This document shows positions 34,590 to 46,960 of a DNA stretch of 64,000 bases, piece after piece. A program made the translations under genes and the position numbers. Position 1 is the stretch's first letter. The number at the start of each line of letters is the position of its first letter. Location: assembly GCA_903813345.2 (NCBI GenBank), contig CAIIXF020000011.1:27954166-28018165 (forward strand), in the 5' to 3' direction. Below the pieces are notes generated by a model. The model worked only from the letters and a program-made list of their open reading frames with translations, did not search any database and had not been told where the DNA came from. The DNA comes from Owenia fusiformis (Eukaryota > Annelida > Polychaeta > Sabellida > Oweniidae).

Positions 34590-35856
34590 AATTATAATAG
34601 ATTGCCTTCTCATCAATACCATACATATCTATAGTTCACATAAATGCAATATGATATATGAATGAGCGAATGTTTCAGTTTGCAAAAAAGCTTGACATTT
34701 ATTTCATCAAAATCAAGCAAAATTATGTTATCAAAAATCAATTTATCAATCACCTATTGTTTAGTATTTGTTGTGAATGAAGGAAGTCAACTCAAATTGT
34801 AATAGGCCCAATTACTTTCATCTAATTTTCTTAATTAAATCAATGCATTGATGTAGGCTCTAATGTGGGTTGTGAAATTAGCCAGGAGCTAGTGAATCTG
34901 AACAATTCAACTCACTTTTGGCACCAAATGTGATGTTTCTGTTGTAATATTTAGACATATTATCTATTTTCAGCATTAATGTTTTTATATATTTGACAAC
35001 CAGTGTCACTAAAGCACTAGAATTAATTATTAATCTATTTCAGTTAATAATAGCGCAGTAATCAGAAATCACATTTTATTTATCATGACCTGAATGTACT
35101 TCTGTGCTTCTATTCCCTCTCTCTGCCTCTGGTATATACTTGTCTATTCTACATGTACTTTTGGCTTACTCTATTTACAATTATTCTTATATTAATATAC
35201 TATCCCATTTAAGTTTGCTAAATACAAATATGGAAAAAGGAAACTTTCTAGTGAACAATTTTCACTAAATATTGACATACACGATTTATTTAGAGGACTG
35301 CACGGATGCATGTAATGACCTCCAACTTCACAATTGTAAACAGGTTCTATAAGTAAGTACAGAGTACAAAAAGTTATAAGGACTTTTTGATAAATGTAAA
35401 ATTGAATTGTATTACCACAATAAATAAAATTTGTAAACAAAAAATGAAGTATTCACATATATTATCTAAAATAAAAATTAACACATAAACTGTTTTGTCC
35501 ATTTGTATTTAAGTTCCATCAATTGAATTGTAAGAATGTAGATAGGTCATCAAACTTGATTTACATATACAAGATGTACCGATCATATATATATATTATA
35601 CTAGTCTAGTGTATAAAATACATATTTGATCCCAACAAGACCGATTTTCAATTCACCTCAAGTTTCTCTATGTTTATATGTCTATAATATCAATGATACC
35701 TAAAATGACAACATAGTTACAAAGCCCCCCTTGTGGATAGAACGTGCTTCAACCATCCTTGGTCCAAGGGTATTTCAATTCTTTTCATGCTGAATTTAAG
35801 CATAAATGAAGTCCTTTGAAGAAGAATGGTTTAACTTCCTATTGTAATACTGAGCT
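34590..35856. other. 3' flanks of two convergent genes
   Basis: CCDC174 (+) and the sulfotransferase (-) converge here, so both 3' UTRs should lie in this stretch. AT-rich, with several AATAAA/TTTATT hexamers; I cannot choose the cleavage sites. Confidence 0.6.
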
Positions 35857-35966
35857 CTATTCATATTGGAACTCCAACCCAATTTTGTCTAACTTTGGTC
35901 TTAGGTATTCATCCATTCTTTCACTTTGGGCAACAGTCAGTTTTGTCTTCCAGTCATCAATAACAC
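35857..35966 (-). CDS. Sulfotransferase, last exon (C-terminus)
   Basis: The acceptor CCACTATAG|GT completes the Gly codon split in the previous exon. The exon encodes GVIDDWKTKLTVAQSERMDE and continues YLRPKLDKIGLEFQYE and stop (TAG 35857-35859). It corresponds to the RKGxxGDWKxxFTVAQ motif of cytosolic sulfotransferases, which helps bind PAPS. Here it reads RTGVIDDWKTKLTVAQ across the junction: Lys to Thr, Gly-Asp to Asp-Asp, Phe to Leu. The acceptor sits at the outer edge of the inverted repeat filling the 4.4 kb intron. Confidence 0.85.
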
Positions 35967-36979
35967 CTATAGTGGAATCAATTGGTGCAAGGCCCCCATA
36001 GGGACCTTGCGTTTTCATACTAAAGTTCGTTTTGGAGTTTTTTCTTATTGTTCTATGTATTTCAAGACATTTTAGAGACAGGGCCCTTTTTCTAAAGCCC
36101 TTTTTAGAAAAATAATTGAGATTACAGAGGATACCCATTATTACTGCTTTTTAACACAATTTTAACAGAAAATTCAAATTTCAAACTCCTTATCTCACTA
36201 TAATTCACCAATGGAGAATGGAAGTTGAGCAACCAAACTTGGCACAAAGTTGGACCCTAAGATAAGCTCTAATCTGAGAGGTTTGATCATTTGTGAAATC
36301 ATATATTTGCCTAGCAACCACATAGCAACCATCTAAAATAACATATTTTACAATTTAAATCCACTTAATATATGCTAGGATGCTATAAGACCATAACAAA
36401 AAGTCTTATTATCCTAAAATACAACAATTCAAACATATTTTCAGAAGTGATATCACCATGTTGCATAGCAACAACATGGCAACAGGTTACAATGCCCATT
36501 TTGACATTTGCACACCATATTCCTATTATATACTCACTTGTATGCTTTTGGATCCCTTCCACATTATTTCTTAACATACAGAAATTGTATTTAAGCATAA
36601 ATGATGCAGTTATGCCTGACTATTTTCCCTAGCAACAGCTTGAAATAATGGTTAAATTTGCCTAGCAATGATCTAGCAACAGCTTAAAATAGCAGTGTTT
36701 CTCATAAAAATCTCACTATATAATATACATCCACTATTATTTACTTGAAGAAAATTAATATGTATGTCTTTTAATTTATAAAGCTTTGTTGCTGTAGTCT
36801 GTTGTGTAAAGCATGATGGGACATTTCTTGTCTTATATTTATCAAATTGCAAAAGTCCTGCAATTCATGTTTCAGTTCTGAGATAAAGTAAAAAAATATT
36901 CATCGTATTTATTTCAGCATTGATACCCCTAAGATAATACTTTATTTGGGTTAATTGCTACAATATCCTTGGCAGTTGC

Positions 36980-37715
36980 ATAGTTTCGGTGCAGTAGAAT
37001 GCACCATGGCATTTGCAGTTCCCTTTGCAGTCACATTTGGTGCATCCTCATTTAATTATGACTTTACATGCCTCGGATGCTTGCAACAGTATTGTCCATC
37101 TGGGTCCGCACAATCCTGATGCGCTCCTAAACCATCCCAATAAGCTTGGTAAAGGAAGAACTGGATCCACTATATACCATTGCCCCCATACATGTGCTCC
37201 TTGGAGAGCTGCTCGCATGACATGATAGAGTGCTGCATCGCATGTTGCAGGTATTCTTTCGGCATCCATCTGTCCTTGAGTTGACATGTGCCTGCACATG
37301 GTATTGAGATTTGTCTCACTGTTTGTAGGCTGGTAAACCAGGATAAGGAACCTCTCAATTGTGCCCATAACTCCTATTGTTACGGTTGATGGGCGATCTG
37401 CTAGAGTCAAAAGGACACCTGTTAGATTATTACATAAGTTCCATTGCTTGAAAACTGTCACCTTGCTCTGATGGTAAAGTCAAGATGTGGTATTAGTTCC
37501 AGTATGGGCATGGAACATTGGCAGCCCACATGATCTTTGTGGTCGTAGTGCTCTAGCAATCTCATGAACTGGAATGTAGCGATACGTTTTGCATTTTGAA
37601 AATGCTCAGGCTAAGGATATCACAAGAACATTACTGTCCACTGATCTTATCATAAATGTCCTGCAACTTTTTCCGACATCATGAGACACGTGCAAAAACA
37701 TATATGTATCTGCCT
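36980..37715 (-). pseudogene. Repeat-type ORF with Cys-rich tail, decayed (left arm)
   Basis: Fragments in order on the minus strand: MFLHVSHDVGKSCRTFMIRS then VDSN, a piece resembling IPVHEIARALRP, then FHAxTGTNTTS (followed by a stop codon), then a 137-residue open stretch (37461-37048) with ERFLILVYQPT. It ends in a Cys-rich CGCTKCDCKGNCKC. I recognise this order (VDTDV, HEIA, LPxFHAxTGCDTxS, Cys-rich end) as a repeated protein family in many invertebrate genomes, probably transposon-linked; I do not know its function. Stops and frameshifts show that it is dead. Confidence 0.6.
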
Positions 37716-38439
37716 CATGACATTGTTAATTTTCCACATTTGGATAGTAATATTCCATTAAACCAAGCACATGGGGTTTATGTATCCCAGCAGGGCGTGT
37801 TCAAAATATTAGTATATAGATTTTAAATCAAGACACCATATTTTACTGATTAAATCCTTAGATCAAGGTTATACTTGTTAAAAGCTTAAAATCCTATCTG
37901 GGCTTTGCTGAAACATACAAGTCATTAATTTCAAAGTTTCAAGTTTTACCACTTGAGATGCTGAAGGATGTAGGAATCGTGCAAAGAGCTCTATCTTTCA
38001 AGAAAGTCTTGTCAATTGCTTGGTAGTTTGGTGTTAGGATAGGATTTCTCAGAAACAATGATAACAAATATATAAGCGCAAGCGCCAAAGGGAAAGGACT
38101 AAAAGTTGGAACTTAGCAAGAAAAGTCAAACTTTAAGTGCATAACAGTCAAGAAAAAACAAACCCCATATAGCCCAAAAGCATGATCTAACGTGAAAGGA
38201 AACAATGTCTAATACCCCCCCCCCCACCATTCAAGAACCAATATCACAATCCAGGAACAGGGACATTTCATTCATACTCATATCATTTTCATTCTAGATA
38301 GAGTTCTTTGCATGACTAGCAACTGTTACAAGACATATTATGGCAGACGGTAGAGTCTTTGTCTCAACCATTGAAGGAGAGTGCATCAGTAATCCTGCTA
38401 ATTATGCCATAATAGTCTCTGCTCCCAGGAAGAGCCAGA

Positions 38440-39000
38440 TACACATATGTTTTTGGATGTGTCTCATGGTGTCGGAAAAGGTTGCGGGACATTTATGATA
38501 AGATCGGTGGACAGTAATGTTATGATAGCCTGTGCCTCTGAACTACAGATTGAGATCTATGTAGCATTTTCAAAAGGCAAAACTAACGCTACATTCCAAT
38601 TTATGAATTTGCTTGAGCACTACGCTGCCAATGTTCCACGCCTTTACTGGAACTGATACCACATCTAGATTTTACCATCATAGCAAGGTGACAGTTTTCA
38701 AGCAATGGAACTTATGTAATGATCTTACAGGTGCCCTTTTGACAAGAAGCACATGTATGGGGGCAGTGGTATAAAGTGCATCCAGTTCTTCCTTCACCAA
38801 GCCTGTGGGGATGGTTTAGGAGCGCATCGGGATTGTGTATACCCAGATGGACAATACTGTTGCAAGCATCCGAGGCATGTAAAGTCATAATTAAATGTGG
38901 ATGTACCAAATGTGACTGCAAAGGGAACCGCAAATGCCATGATGCATTCTACTGCATCGAACTATGCACCTGCAAAGGAACTTGAAGCAATTCACCAAAA
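38440..39000 (+). pseudogene. Same repeat-type ORF, right arm (inverted, deleted)
   Basis: Reads MFLDVSHGVGKGCGTFMIRS, VDSNVMIACAS, LQIEIYVAFSKGKT, then after a frameshift LPMFHAFTGTDTTSRF. After an internal deletion it ends ASEACKVIIKCGCTKCDCKG. Same family as 36980-37715 in mirror orientation. Confidence 0.6.
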
Positions 39001-40145
39001 TAAAGTATTGTCTTAGGGGTATCAATGCTGAAAATGTATCAAGTATCAATGTGATGAATATTTCGTGTTTACTCTATCTCAGAACTGAAACATGTAAGAC
39101 AAGAAATGTCCCATCATGCTTTACACAAGAGACTAAAGATTTTTAAGTGAGTAACTATAAATCTTTATAAATTACAAAAGGCATATATTGATTTTCTTCA
39201 AGTACATATAGTGGATATATAGTGAAATTCTTATGAGAAACATTGCTATTTTAAGATGTTGCTAGGTCGTTGCTAGGCAAATTTAACCTTAATTTCAAGC
39301 CGTTGCTAGGGAAAATGGTTAGACATAAATGCATCAATACATATGCCATATGTTAAGAAATAATGTGGAAGGGATCCAAAAGCAGTGAACATATAATAGA
39401 TATATGGTCTGCAAATGTCAAAATGGGCATTGTAACCTGTTGCCATGTTGTTGCTATGTAACATGGTGATGTCACTTCTGTAAATATATTAAAATTGTTG
39501 TATTTAAGAACAAGAATACTTTTTTGTAATGGTCTTATAGCATCCTAACATATATTAAGGTTTATATGGTAAAATATGTTATTTTAGGCGGTTGCTATGT
39601 GGTTGCTAGGCAAATATATGATATCACAAAAAATCAAAGCCCTAAGATTAGAGTTTATCCTAGGATCTAACTTTGGTTGCTCAATAACCCATTCTCCATT
39701 GGTGAATTATAGTGAGATAAGGTGTTTGGAATTTGAATTTTCTATTAAAATTGTGTTAAAAAGCAGAAATAATAGGTATCAAGTGTAATCTCAATTATTT
39801 TTCTAAAAAGGGCTTTAGAAAAAGGGCCCTGTCTCTTAAATATCTTTAAATACATAAAACTATAAGAAAAAACTCAAAAATAAACTTTAGTATGAAAACG
39901 CAAGATCATTCACCAATTGATTCCGCTACTATAACAAAAGAAATTCTTAACTACTAAATATCATTTCGTTGAAGGGATTAAAATTATCTCAATAAAGAAT
40001 TAGCAGATGAGGCAAAGATTAAAATTTCATTCTCAATGTTTCTTTTTGACAATGGGGAGGTGAATATAGTAGCATTCCTGATTTATTACTGAGCATGCCC
40101 ATGTATCACTTGATTAGTCAGTGACAAATTTTTCATCACTGAGTT

Positions 40146-40252
40146 ACTAGAGAGATTTCGCATCTCATAGGCCTATAGCATGTTTATTGCTCCCTATAGC
40201 GTATAGCTTATGATGCGTTTGATTACGTCTTGCGCAGCTCCATACGTCCATA
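40146..40252. repeat. Duplicated ~100 bp intronic sequence, copy 1
   Basis: Runs from 'agagagatttcgcat' to 'tacgtccataag'. Repeated at 41822-41910, where the copy is cut off exactly by the start of the 12 kb palindrome. Confidence 0.7.
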
Positions 40253-40369
40253 AGCGTGATATTCAAACAAATCGTCTCTCTTCCTCTCGTCTCTTTTTGT
40301 TTCAAATATTCTGAAATGATATGTAATTAAAAAACTACCAATGCAATTTATGATCATGAAAAATCTTAC

Positions 40370-40559
40370 CTGTTCTCATATGTGCACATTTGAAAGCATC
40401 GGCATCCACGGGTAAATTAAAGTTCTCAAAAGCTTTTCCAGTTTTAGAGTCTTTTAACATTTGTTCAAACTGTAGGTATTCCACCATCTTCTCAATGCGG
40501 TCATTAGATACGTTTTTGTTGAGAAACATTCCTAGGCCTTTGATGACATCTTCCATATT
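40370..40559 (-). CDS. Sulfotransferase exon (helical region before the C-terminal motif)
   Basis: The acceptor TATTCTAG|AAT is phase 0. The exon encodes NMEDVIKGLGMFLNKNVSND, RIEKMVEYLQFEQMLKDSKT and ...FKCAHMRT. It matches the family stretch (I..(I/L)..FL...(L)S.E.I..(I/V)...(S/Q)FE.M) that follows the YEDMKK motif. It ends AGAACAG|GTAAGAT, phase 1. Confidence 0.87.
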
Positions 40560-40814
40560 CTAGAATACATCGTTGTAGCTGTAGAAACATGCTATGCTAA
40601 AATGCTCATACTGTGCAAGTTTAACAATATGCTTAACTTTTTGGGATGGAAAATCTTTTGATATTATATATCTTTTGAAAGAAAAATTGTTTTGAACCTC
40701 ATGAGAGTACATAGGTGACTAATATGTATGGACTAGTGTCTAAGTCATACTCAAATTTGAAAAGAACGTGCGTATATTTTTTTTAGAAAGTATGCAACAG
40801 AACAAATATTGTAC

Positions 40815-40915
40815 CTTTTTCATATCCTCGTAAAAGATAAAGTGAATGTTTCCCATCATTTTGTCTCTGTTTACCCACCAAGTACTGATGTGATTGAACC
40901 AAGTCCCATATAAAT
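40815..40915 (-). CDS. Sulfotransferase exon: YGTWFNHISTWW...YEDMKK
   Basis: The acceptor AACTTACAG|AT fits phase 1 from the previous exon. It encodes LYGTWFNHISTWWVNRDKMM then GNIHFIFYEDMKK, the classic sulfotransferase (Y/W)G.W(F/Y).H...WW...D...(I)(L/F)...YEDMKKD segment. It ends AAAAAG|GTACAA, phase 0. A broken duplicate of this exon lies at 53916-53975. Confidence 0.92.
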
Positions 40916-41305
40916 CTGTAAGTTAACAAATAGTTATCAAAGCCTACAAAATTCAGATGGGATATAGTCTGTCGGTCCGTTTGTCTGTCATTTGGTCTGG
41001 TTGTACGTCAGTCTGTCTGAAGTATAATTCAAATACTACTAGACGGTTGATGGAAAGACGCAAAAAAAAATTTTCTCCAAAATGCCCATCACTTCAAATA
41101 AGTCTTAGGCTTTACTTAGGAAAGGGCTGATTTAATTCAAAATTTTTTAGTTATGTTATATGCGAAAATATTTTAAGCACAGGACTATGGGCCGTTGGTG
41201 ATTTATTACACAAAAATCTTAAAACTTGGATTGAACCCCTCATTTTAAACTTCAAACGGGAACCTCGTGCATTAAAGCACCAACAATACACCAACATTCA
41301 CCTAC
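40916..41305 (-). other. Sulfotransferase intron
   Basis: Holds a (TCTG/TCCG)-rich stretch at 40965-41030 of the same kind that opens the satellite at 22810. No coding signal. Confidence 0.6.
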
Positions 41306-41444
41306 GTTGATCCTGACTGTCTGTTAGCATTGCATCAATACTTTGGTCATACGTAGGGACCACATCAAAATAATCAGTAACAGTTCCATAACTTGCAATG
41401 TGATTGCTAACAAGGACCGACTTGGGGTTCCTTAGGACAACAAC
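41306..41444 (-). CDS. Sulfotransferase exon: VVVLRNPKSVLVS (3'-phosphate-binding motif)
   Basis: The acceptor TTGACTTACAG|GTT is phase 0. It encodes VVVLRNPKSVLVSNHIASYG and on to DSQDQ. R-N-P-K-(D/S)-x3-S is the PAPS 3'-phosphate-binding motif of sulfotransferases; Arg and Ser are both kept. I place the donor at CAAC|GTAGGT (phase 1), because the nearby AG|GTGAAT would break the frame of the next exon. Confidence 0.9.
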
Positions 41445-41610
41445 CTGTAAGTCAAACGCGATTACATATAATGCACAAAACTGCGAAATGAAAGAAGTGT
41501 TTATGTAGTGCTGAATTTTTGCTCATTTTCTCTTTTCATGCGCCAATTAGTTATAAGAAATAGATACAAACGCCAATATGTAATATATTACATATGAAAT
41601 AGCAGCAAAC

Positions 41611-41772
41611 CTTGCAACCTCCATGTTTCACGGATTCTGGCATGAAGTCATAGCAAAGATGTGTCGAAAAGAGGCGAGGGGATGGTTCGTTCTCAGCAGC
41701 AACCATGGGGTTGACTTGCCCCTTCATACCTTCCACGCTCATTTCAGCTTTTCCAGTGAGTACTTGATACAA
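41611..41772 (-). CDS. Cytosolic-type sulfotransferase, most 5' exon found (gene partial)
   Basis: The frame reads YQVLTGKAEMSVEGMKGQVN, then ENEPSPRLFSTHLCYDFMPE and SVKHGGCK, ending TGCAAG|GTTTGC, phase 0. E-x-P-SPR-(L)-x-(K/S)THL-x-(Y)D is the sulfotransferase substrate-side motif; Lys before THL is Ser here. The family transfers sulfate from PAPS to hydroxyl or amine acceptors in the cytosol; the substrate is unknown. The exon's 5' boundary is unclear: an in-frame stop lies at ~41791. The P-loop exon (PKxGTTW) should be further upstream on the minus strand, beyond the 12 kb palindrome, but I found none up to 64000. The gene may therefore be cut off from its start. Exons: this one, 41444-41306, 40915-40815, 40559-40370, 35966-35857. 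Confidence 0.85.
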
Positions 41773-41821
41773 TAGAGAGCCATCGGGTTATTTTGCATTT
41801 CGGACAACGGCTTGTTAGTAG

Positions 41822-41910
41822 AGAGATTTCGCATAGCATGTTTATGACGTATAACTTATAAAGCGTTTGATTATGCCATCATTTATTGCGCAGCTCTATA
41901 CGTCCATAAG
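41822..41910. repeat. Duplicated ~100 bp intronic sequence, copy 2, cut at the palindrome
   Basis: Copy of 40146-40252 with small indels. It stops at 'cgtccataag' where the palindrome begins. In copy 1 the sequence continues into the intron before the exon at 40559-40370. Confidence 0.7.
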
Positions 41911-42710
41911 TACGGAAAGCGAAAGGGGATATACCGCAGAATTTAAAATTCAATGGAGTTTTAACATGGGAGTGATATCACACACCGCGGCCCAGTCAGA
42001 TATATTTCTGCGCACTTTATTTATTTAATTCACTTTGCACAACGCGCCCCCTGTAATTCATTCAGTGCGCAATTAAAAATTGTTTATGAGTGTACGGAAA
42101 GCGATAGGGGACATGCGCATAATTCAAAATCCAATGGAGTTTTAACATGGGAGTGATATCACACACTGCGGCCCAGTCAGATAGATTTCATCGCGCACTG
42201 AATGAATTACAGGGGCCGCGTTGTGCAAAGTTAATTAAAATAAAGTGCGCAGAAATTCCGGCATTCAGTGCGCGATGAAAAAATGATTATCTGTGAATAA
42301 ATAACGAATAAAAATTCGTGGCACCACGAATTTGATTTTTTTCGAAAGACTGCGGAGTGAACCAGCGAAATGACAATTTTGGATAATTTTGATGGCTCTA
42401 ACGAGGAGAACTTTGAGATTTCCCGATTCTAGCGCGCAGTACATCCAGGACCATGATGCGCACTTTTATTAGATTCGATTCTAATATGGTTTCAAAGATA
42501 ATGTTCATTAAAAGAGGGCGTATGCATACAGATTACACGTGGCGTTAAGTTGAAGTGACCCTTGCAAAGGGTTCCATTGAAAATATATTATTTTGGGCCA
42601 TTTCATATCTTTTAAGTGATATTGTATAAAACATTTTCAATGTTTGAAAATTATAATCTTATAAATAACATTTTATGTAATAAAACTCTAACTGAAATGG
42701 TAAATACGGA

Positions 42711-43870
42711 ATATGATGCAATACAATGCAGTGCAATATGATGTAATACAATGTGGTGCAATATGATGTAATACAATGTGGTGCAATATGATGTAAAACA
42801 ATGCGGTGCAATATGATGCAATACAATGCAGAGCAATATGATGCAATACAATGTAGTGCAATATGATGCAATACAATGCGGTGCAATATGATGCAATACA
42901 ATGCAGAGCAATATGATGCAATACAATGCAGTGCAATATGATGCAATACAATATAGTGTAATATGATGCAATACAAAGCAGTATACTATGATGCAAAAAA
43001 TGCAGTGCAATATGATACAATACAATGTAGTGCAATATAATACAATAAAATGCAGTGCAATGCCATACAATGCAAAACAATGTCATGCAGTGCAAAACAA
43101 TGTAGTTCATTTCAATACAATGCAGTGCAATACAATGTGGTACAGTGCAATACAATGCAGTGCAATACAATACATCGCAGTTCAATACAGTGCAATACAA
43201 TGTAGTGCAATGCAGTGCAATAAAATACAATACAGTTACAATGTAGTTCATTTCAATACAATGCAGTGCAATACAATGTGGTACAGTGCAATACAATACA
43301 TCGCAGTTCAATACAGTGCAGTGCAATACAATACAGTGCAATATAATACATCGCAGTTCAATGCAGTGCAATACAATACAGTGCAATACAATACATCGCA
43401 GTTCGATACAGTGCAATACAATGTAGTACACTGCTGTAAAATACAATGCAGTGCAATAGAGTACAATGCAGTGCAATATAATATAATACAGTGCAATACA
43501 GTACAATATAATGCAATAGAATACAATGCAGTGCAATACAATACAATGCAGTGCAATACATTATGGTGCAGTGCAATATATTGCAGTGCAATACAATACA
43601 ATGCAGTATAATGCAATGCAGTGAAACACAAAGTGGTGCAGTGCAATACAATACAATGCAGCGCAATACAATGTAGTGCAATAAAGTACAATACAGTGCA
43701 ATATAATATAACACAGTACAATACAGTACAATATACTGCAATAAAATACAATACATTACAATACAATACAATGCAGTGCAATACAATAAAATGCAGAACA
43801 ATACAATACAATGATGTGCTATACAATACAATACAATACAATACAATACAATGCAATGCAATTCAATGCT
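42711..43870 (+). repeat. Pentanucleotide array B1
   Basis: Degenerate 5-base units CAATA, CAATG, CAGTG, TGATG. At 42735-42990 they are organised into a 25 bp higher-order unit (CAATATGATG + CAATACAATG + CAGTG). Since 5 and 3 have no common factor and the units avoid some stops, long frames appear in several phases. Confidence 0.9.
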
Positions 43871-45700
43871 ATGAATGTACACCTTCTACAGTCAAATAAA
43901 CACAGATAAAATTGTAATAGTATGTTAGTGTATGGAGTTTGAAGTGGGTGAGGGATACAATTACCAGTCTGCTGATTGATGACTTAATAACTTAGAAAAG
44001 ATCTCCTAGCTTTTAACAGGTGGCACTTATGTCTACCTTACGTTCTTAAACAACAATCTCGTCTAAGAATACAGACCCGTATCCTGAATTAACCTGGGGG
44101 AGTGGTACCAAGGGGGAGATTTTGCTAAGAGGGGGGGGGAGCTTTTTGACAGTTTTGGCAAAAAAAATCATGCGAAAAGTGCTAAGAATGGTGAAAAACT
44201 GCATGATTTTGAACGAATATTTGGCAAGGGGAGGGGGTGAGGCCCCCTGGCTACGGCCCTGGAATATATATAGGAACTTTCCTTCTCCCAGAAGAAATGG
44301 TACACAGGTATTACATCAATCATTCTGGTATTTTGTATACGAAGGTCTGTAGTACACTTTATTGAAAGATGGCAGTGTACACTGTGCACTTCCATTTTGA
44401 GGTCAGTTTGACTTTATAATTCTGCGCACTATAATCTGTAATTCTCATAGATATCCTCGCTAGAGGCATCACTGTGATCCAAAATTACAATTTCGCAGGT
44501 CAAGTCTGCAGTCTTTCGAAAAAAGTTGAATTCGTTGTGCTACCCATTTCTTGTTGGGCATTTATTAACAGAAAACTATATTTACATCGCGCCAGCATAT
44601 ACAAGCTTCAGCGCGATATTTTGAGTGTGTTAATATTCTGGCTAAATAAAAAAAGTGCGCAGAAATCGATCTTACTGGGCCGCGGTGTGCGATATCACTC
44701 ATAAACAATTTTTAATCGCGCACTGAATGAATTTCAGATGGCGCGTTGTGCAAAGTGAATTAAATAAATAAAGTGCACAGAAATATATCTGACTGGGCCG
44801 CGGTGTGTGATATCACTCCCATGTTAAAACTCCATTGAATTTTAAATTCTGCGGTATATCCCCTTTCGCTTTCCGTAATGAGTGATATCGCACACCGCGG
44901 CCCAGTAAGATCGATTTCTGCGCACTTTATTTATTTACACACTCAAAATATCGCGCTGAAGCTTGTATATGCTGGTGCGATGTAAATATAGTTTTCTGTT
45001 AATTAATGCCCAACAAGAAAGGGTAGCACAACGAATTCAACTTTTTTCGAAAGACTGCAGACTTGACCTGCGAAATTGTAATTTTGGATCACAGTGATAC
45101 CTCTAGAGAGGATATCTATGAGAATTACAGATTTTAGTGCGCAGAATTATAAAGTCAAACTGATCTCAAAATGGTAGTAGGCCTACACAGTGTACACTGC
45201 CATCTTTCAATAAAGTGTGTACTACAGACCTTCGTATACAAAATACCAGAATGATTGATGTAATACCTGTATACCATTTCTTCTGGGAGAAGGAAAGTTC
45301 CTATATGTATTCCATGGCCGTAGCCAGGGGGCCTCACCCCCTCCCCCTTGCCAAATATTCGTTCAAAATCATGCAGTTTTTCACCATTCTTAGCACTTTT
45401 CGCATGATTTTTTTGCCATAACTGTCAAAAAGCTCCCCCTCTTGGCAAAATCTCCCCCTTGGTAATACCACTCCCCCAGGTTAATCCAGGATACGGGTCT
45501 GTATTCTTAGACGAGATTGTTCAAGAACATAAGGTAGACATAAGTGCCACCTGTTAAAAGCTAGGAGATCTTTTCTAAGTTATTAAGTCATCAATCAGCA
45601 GACTGGTAATTGTATCCCCCACCCACTTCAAACTCCATACACTAACATACTATTACAATTTTATCTGTGTTTATTTGACTGTAGAAGGTGTACATTCATA
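43871..45700. repeat. Core palindrome C-R'-C' of the first half
   Basis: The arms 43871-44702 and 44878-45700 are near-exact inverted copies. They include G-rich 'gggggagattttgc', 'ggccccctggctacggcc' and 'tgcgcactataatctgtaat'. In the centre sits the 175 bp R module in minus orientation (44703-44877). Confidence 0.85.
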
Positions 45701-46960
45701 GCATTGAATTGCATTTCATTGCATTGTATTGTATTGTATAGCACATCATTGTATTGTATTGTACTGCATTTTATTGTATTGCACTGCATTGTATTGAATT
45801 GCATTGCATTGTATTCTATTGCATTGTATTGTACTGCATTGTACTGTATTATATTATATTGCACTGCATTGTACTTTATTGCACTGCATTGTATTGTACT
45901 GCAGTGTACTACATTGTATTGCGCTGCATTGTATTGTATTGCACTGCATTATAATGTATTGCACTGTACCACATTGTGTTGCACTGCATTGTATTACACT
46001 GCATTGTTTTGAATTGCACTGCAATATATTGCACTGCACCATATTGTATTGCATTGCATTGCAGTGAAATGCATTGTATTATATTGCACTGTATTGTATT
46101 GCACAGTATTGTAATGCATTGTCTTGAATTACACTGCATTTTATTACACTGCATTGTAATTTATTGCACTGCATTGTATTGTACTGCAGTTTACTGTATT
46201 CTATTGCACAACATTGTTTTGTATTGCACTGTATTGTATTGCATTGTAGTGTATTTTATTGCACTGCATTGCACTACATTGTATTGCACTGTATTGAACT
46301 GCGATGTATTGTATTGCACTGTATTGTATTGCACTGCACTGAACTGCGATGTATTGTATTGCACTGTATTGTATTGCCCTGCACTGTATTGAACTGTGAT
46401 GTATTGTATTGCACTGCATTGTATTGCACTGTACCACATTGTATTGCAATGCATTGTATTGAAATGAACTACATTGTAACTGTATTGCATTTTATTGCAC
46501 TGCATTGCAATACATTGTATTGCACTGTATTGAATTGAACTGCGATGTATTGTATTGCACTGCATTGTATTGCACTGTACAACATTGTGTTGCACTGTAT
46601 TGTATTACACTGCATTGTTTTGTATTGAACAGCAATATATTGCACTGCACCATATTGTATTGCACTACATTGCAATGCACTGTATTGTATTATATTGCAC
46701 TGTATTGTATTGCACAGTATTGTATTGCATTGTCTTGAATTACACTGCATTTTATTACACTGCATTGTATTTTATTGCAGTGTAATGTATTGTATTGCAC
46801 AGCATTGTATTGTATTGCACTGTGTTGTATTGCATTGTATTGAATTGCACTGTATTGTATTTTATTGCACTGCATTGTATTGCACTGTATTGTATTGCAT
46901 CGTATTGCACTGCATTTTATTGTATTATATTGCACTACATTGTATTGTATCATATTGCAC
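45701..46960 (-). repeat. Pentanucleotide array B1' (inverted)
   Basis: Same pentamers read on the other strand (TATTG, CATTG, CACTG). It pairs with 42711-43870 in register only in part; array lengths differ. Confidence 0.9.

Larger units (their letters stand above)
35967..40369 (-). other. Sulfotransferase last intron, filled by a large inverted repeat
   Basis: The left arm ~35967-37715 and right arm ~38440-39935 are imperfect inverted copies. Shared blocks include 'gtatgaaaacgcaag', 'aaagggccctgtctct', 'ccattggtgaattatagtg' and 'tgcctagcaac'. A ~700 bp spacer lies between. The right arm has an internal deletion of ~230 bp. 39936-40369 holds the short duplicated sequence at 40146-40252. Confidence 0.75.

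Noticed and set aside
42711-43870. CRISPR-like array
   Set aside because: Units are contiguous 5 bp and 25 bp tandem repeats without spacers, in an animal genome.
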